DNA of 64,000 nt from Pseudeuparius sepicola (lineage: Eukaryota; Arthropoda; Insecta; Coleoptera; Anthribidae): NCBI GenBank assembly GCA_963920635.1, contig OY987301.1:21742501-21806500 (forward strand), given 5' to 3'. Positions 45,561 through 57,720 of the stretch are shown here, piece after piece. Both the position numbers and the translations under genes were made by a program. The notes below the pieces were generated by a model. It searched no databases, was not told the DNA's origin, and saw only the letters and a list, made by a program, of their open reading frames with translations. Every line of letters starts with the position of its first letter. Positions within the stretch are counted from its first letter, which is position 1.

Positions 45561-45819
45561 GCGCCAGCTTCAACAAGCAATTTATTATTATACAGAATGC
45601 CTTACGTGTGGCTATTCTGTGGTATAACAATTATGTTTCCAAAACGTGGACGCGTATGCAAACGTCGCGTCTCGCTAACCGATATTGTTCCGTTACTTTG
45701 CTTTGTTTTACGAACTGTCGTCGGAACTGAACCTGCTTCTGTACATTTTTCCAGATTCGTTTGCCATTTTTTTGGACCAGCAGTGATGTCCAAACCTGTT
45801 GCAATTGCCGCTACGAATT

Positions 45820-46640
45820 TGCAGTGAAATAACAAGTGATTTTTTCATATTTCCGTTAAGAAATGCAGTGTTAAACGTTCGCGGCCTTCGTATGAAAACA
45901 GTGCTAGATAGGTTCCTACTAGGTACCCCAATTACGCGCGAGGATAAAAGAAGCAGCTTCAAGGGTTCGCGAAAATTCGGGTTTTATTAGACGCATACGG
46001 TATGGATCTAATTGTACAATCCACCTAGTCGAGTCCCCGTTGGAATAAATCAGCTGAGGGAAACCGAGACGTCCCTAATATTTGGCATCGCGCCGCTTTA
46101 AGTGTGCAGTGAAAAAAAAAACAAGTGTTTTGTTCGTATTTCCGTAAAAAGAGACTATGAAGTGTTATACCTTCGCGACCATCGTATAAAAACAGTGCCA
46201 CTAGTTAGGTAGGTACTTAGTGCTTTATGTGATTTTGTGAAGATTTTTGGATAGTATCTAAACACAAGAAAATAGTAAAAATAATCGATGCATCTCAAAG
46301 GTAGGCTTTTTCATGCTATTCGTCGAGCTATTCGCTAAAAGAACCTTTAAGGAGTTGTCCAAAAATTATTTATTTATTTATTTAATCTCCACATACACCA
46401 AATGATACATGGTTGCGTCAATATTCTTCAAATACTGCAAAAAAGCCTCGGAAAAAGCGATTCGACTGGCAACCAGTTACCTAGTGCTTCTTGTGATTTT
46501 CGAGAGGATTTTTGGATAACATAAGAAAGGAGTACGACACCCTCAAGGAAAATCATCCAGGCATCCGAAAGGTAGTTTTTTTGCATGCTATTCGCTAAAA
46601 GAACCATTAAAGATTTGTTCAAAAACTAGTTGAAAGACTA
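45820..46640 (+). repeat. Imperfect tandem segments (three related blocks)
   Basis: Block A (about 45820-45925) and block B (about 46105-46205) share GCAGTGAAA, CAAGTG, TATTTCCGT and the CCTTCG...CGTATAAAAACAGTGC region. Block B's later part (46215-46360) and block C (46480-46625) share TAGTGCTT, GATTTTTGGATA, AAAGGTAG and CATGCTATTCGCTAAAAGAA. They look like old local duplications, perhaps of exon-intron boundaries (AAAGGTAG). Confidence 0.6.
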
Positions 46641-46919
46641 TTCCTGAAATACTGTGAAAGAGCTATACGTCTGACAACGCTGCACGGCGGAATTGGGGGG
46701 GATCCGCCGGAACCGGCCTCAGTTCCAGCTGGTCCCGGCAAGGTCAAGGACCCATGGCCGTAGCGTCGGAAAAAGGGGTTTTAATAGCGTTTAAAAAAAA
46801 ATTATTTCTGACGTTAATATGCACTTTAGAAAAATTTTAATTGCATAGGCGTAACAAGTGCATTTTTCCCGACCTGCCCTTAAAATTTCTGTACTTATCA
46901 AAGTTACACCCTGTATACA

Positions 46920-48804
46920 GAGCGATTCGGTTTTAAATGCACAACCTCCTAGGATCAGTAGAATTCCGAAGAATATTGCCAGTTTGTTATATACACTTTT
47001 TTATTTGGAGATCTTATAAGAACGATACAGAGATAGGTATTTATATTTTTTAAAACGTTGTAAATATAAAACACTCTGTGCCACAGATTTCTGGAACACC
47101 CTGTGTGTATATAAAAGAAAAGGACTAGAACTCATCTAATTTTTTTCGAAATTGTTTCTAATACTCCAGGACGGGGCCAAAGACATTCAACCTTATTATG
47201 ACAGACGGACCAGCGGGCAAACGAGTTCTCCTATAAAAAGTTCAGCATTGTACACTTGAGAAATTACTGAATCGTGGAAAGTAAATATTTGAGCCGGGCG
47301 TTTCGACTTTCAATTAAATCGACGTAGGAAATAAATCCGGTCATCCTGCGAAGATCGCCCCCATCGATTGACTGCGTCTGGAATTCCTGGAATGCCGCTG
47401 TCAATTAAGGGTATTGTTTGGGCATTAGCAGGGTTGCCGGTTTTCTACAGAAGATCTAATAATGTCTCCACATAATCTATTCATCCATTTTCGCAGCAAT
47501 GTATGGCCCACTATACCTTGTACTATAAGATAGTGACGAACCTTATAACTGAAACGGCAATGAGTAATACCGAATGAAATATCGAATGGAATTATTGCAA
47601 TTTTTCAAAAGATAGGTATAGGTCAGTTCTGAGAGGGAAAACCACCCACATTTACAAAATTTATTAGCATTGAGTAAAATATGAATTGAGTGAAGTAGAG
47701 GGAGGTATCTTTGTCTGGTCAGGTCATGTTCCCAAAAATCCAGGGATTGCTGTCTTTCTTAACATAAATTGAACTCAAGGTCTCAGGTGTAAGCACCCTC
47801 TTTATTGGTTTTATATCTCGAGTTTCGAGGTAAAAATAAATAATGATATGTTGCAATATAATGAAATGAATTAGATTATTACATATTTTTGTACACCGGC
47901 ACACTCCTGATTCCAAATACTTGGGATTACATTCATCTACTCATTCCTATGGTGAACCCCCTAATGAGCTCGAGCTCAAAATAAAGCAATTAACATTGTT
48001 ATAATAACTAATTAATGATCTTAGACATATTATAGACTTGGGAAACTTTTTCAAAAAGGTTTTTCATCCTAAGTCTCTGCATCATCTAATAATAACCAAA
48101 AAAAGAAAAAAGGATATTACCTATGCCATTTGAAATTTCTGGTTCCTCAAAAACGTTATTATTATTCAAAATAGAGAAAAATGACACAATAAATAGTTCT
48201 CTACATTGTCGTCGCGTCATACAAGTCAAATGCTAATTTCTAAGTGAATATTTCTGCTTTTTGTTTTTTAGTTTTTTTTTCATTATTATTTTTGTGGGCT
48301 TTTTACTTTACGGTTTGTTACCAGGTAAAGTTTAAAGTTTTTAGTAATTTGGCTGCTTTTCTATACATACTTATAATATTGGGTCGAAATAATTACAATT
48401 TATAGATATTTTCTACAATTTGCGCCCAATATCACTTAAACACCCTCCGGAAAAAATTAGGAAACATCAAAATAGTCCAAGGTTGTTCTAACATTCAATT
48501 CAATAGAAGTAATTCTGGTTTGGCAAAATCGGTTTTATCAATTTTCTGTAAAGTAGAAGACCAGAAAAATAACAATAATAAACATAGTAAAAATGTTTAC
48601 TTAGAATTCGTATTAAATAATAATAAGTAAAAACGTTCTTGTAACATTTTCTCTAGTTTGAAGAATAACAGCCCTTTTGGGGGAATAAAATTTTCAAATG
48701 GCCTGTGTTGCGAATACATCAGGACTAATATTGTCGACACTTTTTTTTTTGTTTTAAATGATGCTGAGTCTGATATTTTTGTAAAAATAAATGAAACATA
48801 CATA
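46920..48804. other. Intergenic stretch
   Basis: No gene recognised; a lone GGAACACCCTGTGTGTATAT at about 47090 is a MITE-type end. Confidence 0.5.
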
Positions 48805-49620
48805 CATAGGGTGTCTATTTTAAACATATTATACAAATGCATGAAATCTTTATTTTTCGAGACTGGACTTTCTTTTGTTTGAAAGACATTCAAAAACCGC
48901 TTCTTTTGACCTTCCTACCATTTTCAAAATACAAATGCAGGACCGGCTACGATTTTTTATAGCCTCGATTTTCACGAAACCCTTTTAACGATATTTTTAT
49001 TTAAAATCTGACACCACAGCGTAATCAGGACAAAAACACAAGATAATAAATTTGAACAATATACCTGTATACCTCCCTGTATATCTATACATATACAGGG
49101 AGTTCCATTCTGCAGGGTGTCAAAAAGCAAAATAGGAATTGTAAGCGCATCTGGCTAGTCAAGTAGTGTGCCATGGAATGCAAAGTGTTGGTGTGCAAAG
49201 ATTCGATACAAAAATGTCCAGGGTATTTTTACAGAGTATGTTTAATTTTTATGAAACTTTATACTGCTCAAGAGTGCTCTGGAATTATGGAAAAATATTA
49301 ATAAACACAAAAGTAATTTATTTTTTATAACATGTCAACCAACAAATAAAAAACCATTTAAATTATTGGACCTTTCTCAACAAAGTCACTGTCAAAGATT
49401 ATATATTTTCTATGCGCTTCCTGTTGTGGCATACCACCTACCTGAACTCATAAATATGGAATTACTGTCAAGCTTCTGTATTTTTTAGATTTAGTTTGTT
49501 TATAGTGTCTGGGGCGGTTTCTATATATTTGATTTTTGACCCCAACAAAATTTAGTACTTTGAAATGGAACACAGGAATACACCCCGTATATTTTGTACT
49601 AATAGGTGTGCCTAATTTGA
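48805..49620. repeat. Dispersed repeat D3, copy 2
   Basis: It shares with 39587-40330 the words TTCAAAAACCGCTTCTT, CCATTTTCAAAAT, GATTTTCACGAAA and ACAGGGAGTTCCA followed by CTGCAGGGTGTCAAA. Frames on it are chance. Confidence 0.75.
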
Positions 49621-52600
49621 TTTTTTTTATATTGGGCGGCAAGTTGGCCATGCGGATGCCGATTTCCATTTCACCTAGCTATCAAAAATTGACATGTTTT
49701 TGTTTCATAATTTTTCGTTGGTCGCGAAATAAGGGACAAAATCGCGGTGGTACACCTAAAAAAAATCATCCTGTGTATGCCAGTAAAGTTTTATGTACCC
49801 GCCACTGCAGTCCATAATGACAACATATTTTCAAAGGAATTCCAGAGATGATCAAAGCTTAAGTAAATGCTACATACTTATACCTAGATGTGTAGCTGTT
49901 CCTTTACTCAACGATCAAAGCCAGAGGAGAATCATGCATAAGTAAATGCAGAGTAGGTATCTACCTTCGTCGAATCCCTCGCAGACTAAGAAACGATTAT
50001 ATTCTCCTTGATTCCCTGAAACGCCAACAAACATTGCATATTAATGGCATGCAGATCGTAGCAGGAAACATATTGCACGAGATCTTGATTTCCTTGGCTA
50101 ATTCAGGAAATACAATTGGATAATTCTGTAAAGCGACCGGGTATACTGATCTGGCCACTTTCGCAATGGTACCTTTGTACCTATTCGTCTTATCACAGAC
50201 CTATATTCAGCTTCGCAACTATATAGATCTGTAGTGTTGTACTTATTTGATTTATAATTATAAGTATATTTTTGCATATTATCTGCTACAACATTTTTGG
50301 TGTAGCCAGACAATATTTTTGTATTTATGGTAAATATTTCTTATTTCTTTCCTGACAAATTTAGGGGTGCTAAGTTTTGAAATATCTGTTACCGTAGTAA
50401 CAGCTACTATACCTAATTCGTCACAACTGGAGCTACGCGGTTGTCGCCGCACTTGTATAATAATATGCCGGGGACTCTTTAAAGTAAGGGGGCCCAGCAT
50501 TATATTTTCCAAAGTGAGGCCTATTCTTTCCACATTCTAATGATATCAGTGATGCCAAGTATGTCATTTTATTGGAGAATCTATGAATATAACAGGTACT
50601 TAGATTGTTAGTAAAAATTAATAATGGTTTCCATGATTTCTAAAAAATAGACCTGACAATGTTGTGTCTACAAGTGCAGAATATGGCAACTGTCAAATGA
50701 AACAAATTTATTTTATAGTTAAAATTGATTTCCAGCAATTATTTCCACGAATTTAAGTAATCAGTCAGTGCCGATTTTGCTTATTTAAGAATTTGTCGCT
50801 ATTACACCTTGTTACCAGGTTCCTGAATCCATTTGCAATATGTATACTTGAACTTTCTTCCCTTGTTGAATGTATCTACCCAAAGAACTTTTACAGATTT
50901 CGGGATGGACTAATATAAGATTAGGTCTAGTAGTTCTAATCGTGTAGTTTTTCTCGGTGTTCATTATAAAATTTTTGTAATTTTATTTCTCTCCCAAGGT
51001 ACCTCACAAACTTAAAATAAACTTGTAGTCGTAGATAAAAACTCTTTAAAAAAAGACCTGACTGAAGCTTCCTGCTTTAATAATTTAAAATTTTCGAAAT
51101 ACGATTTTTGTTTTGAACTACCTACTATCTGGTTGCATTTATTGAGACTACTATAGGCGGCTGCATTACCTTTAATTGTCACATCTGAGTATCTGGAAGT
51201 TAGAAAACTTAAAAATTGTGAATTATGGTGGGAATTTTTTTACCTCCTTTATAGAATCTATGCTATATGGCACTGGCATTTTACATGAAACCTGATGGCA
51301 GTTGGGCCCTGACATATAACATAACCTTATACCAGCCCCCTTGTGGTCTTCTTGGAGTCAACAGAAAACAAATTTCCCCTCAAGGCTTCACTTTTCCTAT
51401 GTGATAGACTGTGAAATGCTGGGTCCCCTTATTTTAAAGAGTCCCTGTAATATGCTATGCTATACCAATTCAATATAATTTGTATGGGTATACTATTTCT
51501 CATTACCTACGCACAAATCAACAGAATACAAACGCAATCTTTTATCATTGATAAACGCTTTCGACTCTCTGCGCTGACGACGATAAGCCTCAACGGCATT
51601 CCAGGATCGAGTAATAAAGATTTGCACTTAGGTAGGTATATCCCGATTACTGTAAAAAGTCCCGATTTTGTCAGATGACATTCTCCACAAAATCCCTAGA
51701 AAGTTTCTGTTAACCATGGGTATAACATTGGTATATGTTGTGTCTAAACCAGTTAATGACGTCACTCATTTATGATGTGAAAAGTTGCCCAAGTGATACG
51801 AAAAAAAGAACATAATAAAATAAAAATCTTATTGCAATACCGATTATACTGCTACAAATAAAAATAACTATGACTACAACTCATTTTAATAATAATTTCA
51901 AACATCATGGAAACACTTTCATTTTGGTATTTTAGTGTAATCAGCTACTTGCGGCTGCGTCTATGGTGCGTACTCAGGCAAATTTTATTTCGGTGTTGTC
52001 AAAATTGCAGTGAAGGCTTTCCGGATCGTTTAAACTGGTTCAAACATTCGGCAGTGAAAATATTCGCGGGTTTTGTACGTTTCGTGAGTTTTACCGTTAT
52101 CTGTGTTGTTCTTGTTCGTGTTATTAGTAGTTATTCATTGTGCAAATGGGCTCGTTACTGACCAGGACTGATGACCCGGTTGCATTTTTTGCTGCATTGA
52201 TACCAACTTAGGATGGAGAAATTACCAATTGACAGTCCCAGTAAGGACTTCTTAAAATGATTTGACTATATACGTATTCCTTTGCTTTTAACTGCATGAC
52301 AGTGCATAGTTAGTTGCCGAATTTCTACCTCACGTTGGACCCCTAAATTACCCGCTGGAGGCAATAATATTCTCCTCTATACACCGAAAACAGAACACAC
52401 AACGCAAATTAATAGAACGTAGATCGGAGCATTGCAAGAGTTCCAGTCTTGGAGGCACAAAGGGAATATTCTGTATGACGACAAGTCTAAACAGGATGAA
52501 ATATGAATAGTGCTGAGGAATATGTATAAGGCCATGAGTAGACTATAACGGGATTTAAATTGTTGTTTTCTAATCGATGTTCCTTGTATTGTCTGAAATT

Positions 52601-53082
52601 TCTTTGTGAAAAGTTTAAATAACTGAAATATGTAATTTTGTTTTGGGTCCCTGTGGCGAAGAACTCAATTACACATTAAATGAGTCGACATTTCTTGATG
52701 TGTATTCTAACATGTCTTCAAAACTTCCATGGCACACTTTTCTAAATGTAGGAAATTATTAAATTGCTATTTTTGGACTTGAATTTTTTTATTTGGTATT
52801 TTTTGATTCTGACAAAATTTTATACTAAGGGTTCTGGATCGATTCTGAACAACTTTTTTTAGTAAATTTCTTTGAATAAAATGCCTAATATGACTTTCGG
52901 ATTTTTAGCCTCGATTTTGGCATCGCAGGTGGCTTTGTTGGAGTAGGCAACTGATTTTTTGTAAATAAGTAGGCAACAATGCCGTCTACCTTTGGTGAAA
53001 ATTTCGTTCTGGTTGGTTAAAAATTAAAGAAGTTATAGGGGTGTTTCACTAATAAGTGAGACACTCTATATTATGTATATAC
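49621..53082. other. Intergenic stretch with dispersed repeats
   Basis: No gene recognised. 49965-50100 and 52290-52560 belong to repeat family D4 (see 55480-55780), and 52175-52270 is the inverse copy of D2. Frames at 50098-50533 and 51457-51678 lack domains. Confidence 0.5.
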
Positions 53083-53690
53083 AGGATGAGTTTTTTTAAG
53101 ATCAGTATGGGGCTCTCGGAAACTAGCGGAGCTAGAAGGAAGGTTAAATGGGGAAAGAATTGCAGTTTTTTGTGCCCGATTTGACGCGCCTTGTGTATTT
53201 TTGAAAAAAGACGTGGCTTACTAGATATTTTGAAAAAACGCAATTTTGGCGATTTATTCTAATCCCTCTATAGCTTCGTTGTTTCTGACTTTAGATAAAA
53301 AGTGTAAATATTAATGTGTAAAGTGTAAATAACAAATACTAATGCGGTTATTATGTCCTACTTTTGGTTATTATGTCCTACTCTCCGTGACAGCTGTCAT
53401 TATCGAGATATGACACAAACTTCAAACTTGTGTTTTTTATATTGGAAACCATAGTTGGTCATGGTTTAAAAAATCAGGCATTTTTAGGGCTTTCCAATGA
53501 TATACCTAATACTCGATATGGTTATTCAGAAAAATAACGGAAATAACTATGGTTTCCATTTTATAAAACACAAGTTGTGTCATATCCCGAAAATTGACAT
53601 GATAATCTATATAGATTAGAATAAATCGCCAAAAATTACGTTTTTTTTAAATATCTAGTAAGCCATGACCGAGGAATTCTGGTAATAACA
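53083..53690. mobile_element. Shortened foldback related to 18987-20490
   Basis: It starts TACAGGATGAGTTTTTTTAA, and the left arm follows the 19-kb element (GGAAACTAGCGGAGCTAG, CTAGATATTTTGAAAA). The right arm is truncated and lacks the terminal CACCCTGTA end. No transposase coding remains. Confidence 0.75.
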
Positions 53691-54019
53691 AACCCAAATA
53701 GGTATATAATATCTATACCATGTTACAAAATTTCGAAACACCTTCAATTTTGCGTTCTTGGTTGAATTGTGTTTGTCCATATACCGATATTGTCGGTCAT
53801 ATCTTTGTGACATTATCTTTGAAAAAGGAGGAAGATTTATTCTCCGAAAGCTCAGAAAACGAAAGTTGTTAAAGTTATTTTTTTAGTTAAACGTTCAAAG
53901 TTTCATTCATTTACTTTATTTATTTATAAATTTTTATGGCAACTTACAAAAGTTGTTTTTTAATGAGTTTGGTTCAGGTTTCTGTGGCGAAAAAAACCCA
54001 TTTAAAAATTAAATGGATC

Positions 54020-54741
54020 CATTTACTCAGTGGCGGATCTAGGCTGGAGTCAAGGGAGGGGCTTCTATTTCCCAAATTTTGTAATCAAATAGGAAACACA
54101 TTTTTTATTCATTTTATTCATTAAAATACAATACTATTAATACATCAATATTCTTAGTTTCGTTCAGTTCCGTTCCACTGTTCCAGTTCCGCTCTACTCG
54201 TAGTAATAGAATAGAACAACTGTGAACGTGAACTGTCGATCGGTGAAGGCGGTGACTGGACCCGTGTTCTGTGCCGGGCCCGGCCCCAATCCCATTGCGT
54301 TCACCAAATTTTTAAATTTGTACTATAAAAACTATTTAGCGTACCCTCTTTAGAAACGGAAGCAATATTTATCAATGATTCAATATTCAATAATAATAGT
54401 TACTTTGCGACCTTCACGCCCACATAACCTCAAAATGGCATGTTCCTATCAGCGCATTTACAACCGGTCCGAAACGAGTTGTCAGCGAGTGAATCAAATC
54501 GTACCTGTTGTAAACGATCTGAGCGCTGTAAGCACTGACAGCGCGATTCGGACCACGGCCTTATAAGACTAGATGTTAATAATATTGGAACTGGAACAGG
54601 TTTTTTAAGAACAGGTATTGCCTGGAACTGGAACAGGTTGTACCTGTTCCAAGAAAACGCACTTCCACACCATCTCTAATTGCCAGACATATTTTTTAAG
54701 TGCCTCCGTAGTGCCCCCGTAGATCCGCCACTGCATTTACT
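54020..54741. mobile_element. hAT MITE, 706 bp, with 8-bp duplication CATTTACT
   Basis: CAGTGGCGGATCTA at 54028 is matched by TAGATCCGCCACTG ending at 54733 (14-bp perfect inverted ends). CATTTACT is repeated at 54020-54027 and 54734-54741. The interior has CTGTTCCAGTTCC and GGAACTGGAACAGG words in opposite orientations and no transposase. Confidence 0.95.
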
Positions 54742-54879
54742 GATGATAGCATAGGTAGCATTTTTTTACGAACTATAATACATTGGCTATACTATTTATG
54801 TAAAATAATACCAAAGATCATAATATTCAAGCATGATCTTTGATAATACCTTACACAAAACTTAATCGATTCCAGAAAA

Positions 54880-55258
54880 AAATATCTTCAAGGTACGCCC
54901 TGTGGTTTATAGAGGGTACTCCGGAAAACCCAATTTTTTCGAACTTTGGTCCCATTCATTTCCATACGTAATATTAAATGTTGTATACAAAGGGTTTTAA
55001 ACTATATGACCAATTCGATGGTATGATTCATTTGACTCTTAAACAATGCCTAGGCTAGTATATGGTTTTGTGATTTTGGGGGGGGGGTCTTCTTTTAATG
55101 ACCGCATGCCATGGAATAGGACTATTTCAAAAAATTAAAACCCAAAATGTAGAGGTCTTCGAGAGCTATATAGGTTGAAAAAAAGTTCTTTGAAAATCGG
55201 TCCATATCTTTCGAAAAATACGGAATTGTCTCGACTCAAAATGAAACACACTGTGTTT
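54880..55258 (-). repeat. Half of a TACAGTGTGTTTCA foldback
   Basis: It ends GAATTGTCTCGACTCAAAAT then GAAACACACTGTG, like the right arms at 34509 and 58945, with a TTGAAAATCGGTCCATA region. The opposite arm is missing. Confidence 0.7.
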
Positions 55259-55479
55259 GCCACTTAAGGGTTGGGTCCCTTCCCTCGACGGCATTTTGAA
55301 AAGTCGACGCCTATGATCATTTCGTTTAGCAGTTTTGTGTTCTGTTGTTGCGAGTGTTTCAGTAACTGGTTTTGATGGAAGCCATCAGATAGAATAACAA
55401 CAATAGAAAGTTCACAGAAGTTGTTTTAAATGTTCTTCCGTTGATTTGGAAGGTAATATTCGTACAAAAATACAAGTGT

Positions 55480-55780
55480 TTCATTAATAGTTTTAGTATT
55501 ATACTGCATGACGGAGCACAGTTGCTGAACTTCTACCTCGCGTCTAGTCCCTCGGGCGCTCGCCGGAGGCAACAATAATATTCTCCTTGATATCCCCAAA
55601 ACAGAACAAACAATGCATATTAATGGAACGTGGACCGGAGCGAGACATTGCACGGGACCTAATTCTGGTACAAAGGGAATGTGCTACGATGAGAAGCGTA
55701 AATGGGATGAAATATGAATATAGGGAGGAGGTGATGGAGGATATAGGCCAAGGAGCTACCGGGTTTCATATTGTCGTTCT
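55480..55780 (+). repeat. Dispersed repeat D4
   Basis: ACTGCATGACGGAGCACAGT, TATTCTCCTTGATATCCCCA and GGATGAAATATGAATA recur with changes at 52290-52560, and part of it at 49965-50100. A frame at 55587-55784 is open but not conserved in the other copies, so I do not call a gene. Confidence 0.65.
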
Positions 55781-56049
55781 ATAGTCTATTATTGGATATT
55801 TGGGGTAGGTGAAAAATAGCTTACCTACTTCGAATCTGAAATTTAAAACGAAGAAAAAAATCGCGTTGCAGACGTTGTTATGATTTGGTAGTTTTGCTGG
55901 TAGCAATTATCTTGTCTAATTTTAAAATAAAGAGAAGTGTGTATGCGAAAATTCGCCAAAAATTGCTAGTGTTTGAAGCTTGCTTGCCATTTAAAAAATC
56001 AAAACAGAACTGCAAATGAGAGGTAAATATTTCATATTTCTTCAACAAT

Positions 56050-56445
56050 AACACTTGGTAAAGTATAAATGAACTTGGAACACACAGTGATATACGAGGC
56101 GCGATCTATTTCATAGCATTTACCACTCTCTGCTACTGGTAAAAATACCAGACTTATCAGCAGAAATCACCCGTATAAAATTCAAAGGTTTTTAAGCGGT
56201 CGACGTCGACCTAGTCAAGGAGGCAGCCAATAAGAAAGCGAGCGTAGCGATTTGATTGGTAGGCGTTTCGGAGATCCGCATGGAGCAGGTGTCGACGTGG
56301 GCCAGTTAGGCCAGTATAACCAGTGCCGTGCAAAATTTTTGGTTTGCTTTGGTTTGAATTATTTCAAAGTTTATTTTATTCTTGTTTAGAGGATTTAAAT
56401 AAAGCAAACGCCGCCCAAGCGTTTTTATGCTGTTCCAAGTTAGTT
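56050..56445 (+). repeat. Relative of the 36.4-kb TIR element
   Basis: CAGTGATATACGAGGCGCGA, GATCTATTTCATAGC and CTCTGCTACTGGTAAAAATA match 36395-36475, and TTTTTATGCTGTTCCAAGT at about 56431 matches its right end. An insertion with ATTTAAATAAAGCAAACGCC separates the parts. Confidence 0.65.
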
Positions 56446-57720
56446 TATATATGTGTACCATACACCCTGGTCGTTTGCTTCCAACCATGAGCGTCGAATG
56501 CTATAACCCACATTTTAAACTTCCTCATTTTTTTGCAATTTCCTTTTTAATGGCCCTCCCCCACTGTCTCCTTTTCTAGATAGTCCACCCAGTACTTTAG
56601 TTCTTTTTGTTTATTTATTATTTCTATGTATATAACTGATTATAAAAAAGAAGTAAACCATTTTCCGCCTATATTTTCGTCTAGTTTGCCTAATAAACAA
56701 TTATTAATGTTTATTAATCCCTTTGCCGTAATAAAAAATTACAATGTACGCCCCTGTATAGCGTATAGGTCTAATTCACACATAATTAGTGATGTTTGTT
56801 TAACACGCCTAATGAGAAATTGTATTCCCCTGCCCTCGCAATAATCAACTATTGTTGTTTATTTATCTCTTTGTATCTATAGAACTAATTAAACAAACAA
56901 GTATAACCCTTCCTGCGTTTTTTCGTTAAATTATCACACATGCATAGGAATCATAATAAATGTTTATTTAACTGGCCTAATGAAAAATTAGAATTTATTT
57001 TTCCCAACCATGGTTCAATTTACCCCAATGAACAAATTTAATGGACATACTTACCCCCATATTTTTGTCTAATTAGCACACTTTGCTGTTATCCAACTAA
57101 TTAAATAGTTTATTGTTGTTTTAACCACGCGTATGACGTCTCATGAACGGTCACACCTACTAATATTTATTTCAAATATTGGCAAATAAAATTAACATAT
57201 TTTATATGGTAGAAATAGTTGTATAATTTCCTAGTTTTTCGCCTAATTATAGAATCTTTTTATTGCTGTATTAATTATTTTTTAAATGGGGATCTTTAAT
57301 TGAACAAACATTGAGTTGATATTTCTAGACAGTGCGTTCCTATTTAATTATTTCAACTAATAATAAATTAGAAGATACATTTTATATTATAGGACCCCTG
57401 TAATTTAACGTTTGTCTGACGTAAACTTCGCTAGTTTCTCGACGGGCGATAGTTGTTAGTCTACTCTACATTATTTCCCACAAAAATTTAAATATTCTTT
57501 TATTAGGGTTCATCCTTTGTTCAAATAGCCTCAAACGCTTGACAGTTTTTTTAGTAGACTAAGAATGCACTCATATATACGCATAAAGGATCCCCTACAC
57601 CAATGGGAAACTTTCGCGGCGGCAGCGAATATTTCGCGGCGAAAATTATCACTTCGATACCTACTAAAATTAAATTAAATAGTAAATGATGAACAAAATA
57701 ATTCTTGCAATTTGAAGTTA
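56446..57720. other. AT-rich intergenic stretch
   Basis: No feature supportable. Confidence 0.5.

Larger units (their letters stand above)
43353..46919. mobile_element. 3.57-kb segment between inverted ACAGGGTGTA ends
   Basis: CTATACAGGGTGTATCTTTG at the left and the inverse of the right end (ATACAGGGTGTAACTTTGATAAGTACAGAAATTTTAA, whose first 20 bases are ATACAGGGTGTAACTTTGAT) match for about 37 bp. This may be one large element, or an ordinary MITE split by insertions. The interior is unlike the rest of the window: GC- and CpG-rich with internal duplications. No transposase is recognised. Confidence 0.45.

Noticed and set aside
49448..49817. Frames in D3 copy 2 as genes
   Set aside because: They are not open in the homologous copy at 39.6-40.5 kb and fall on repeat sequence.
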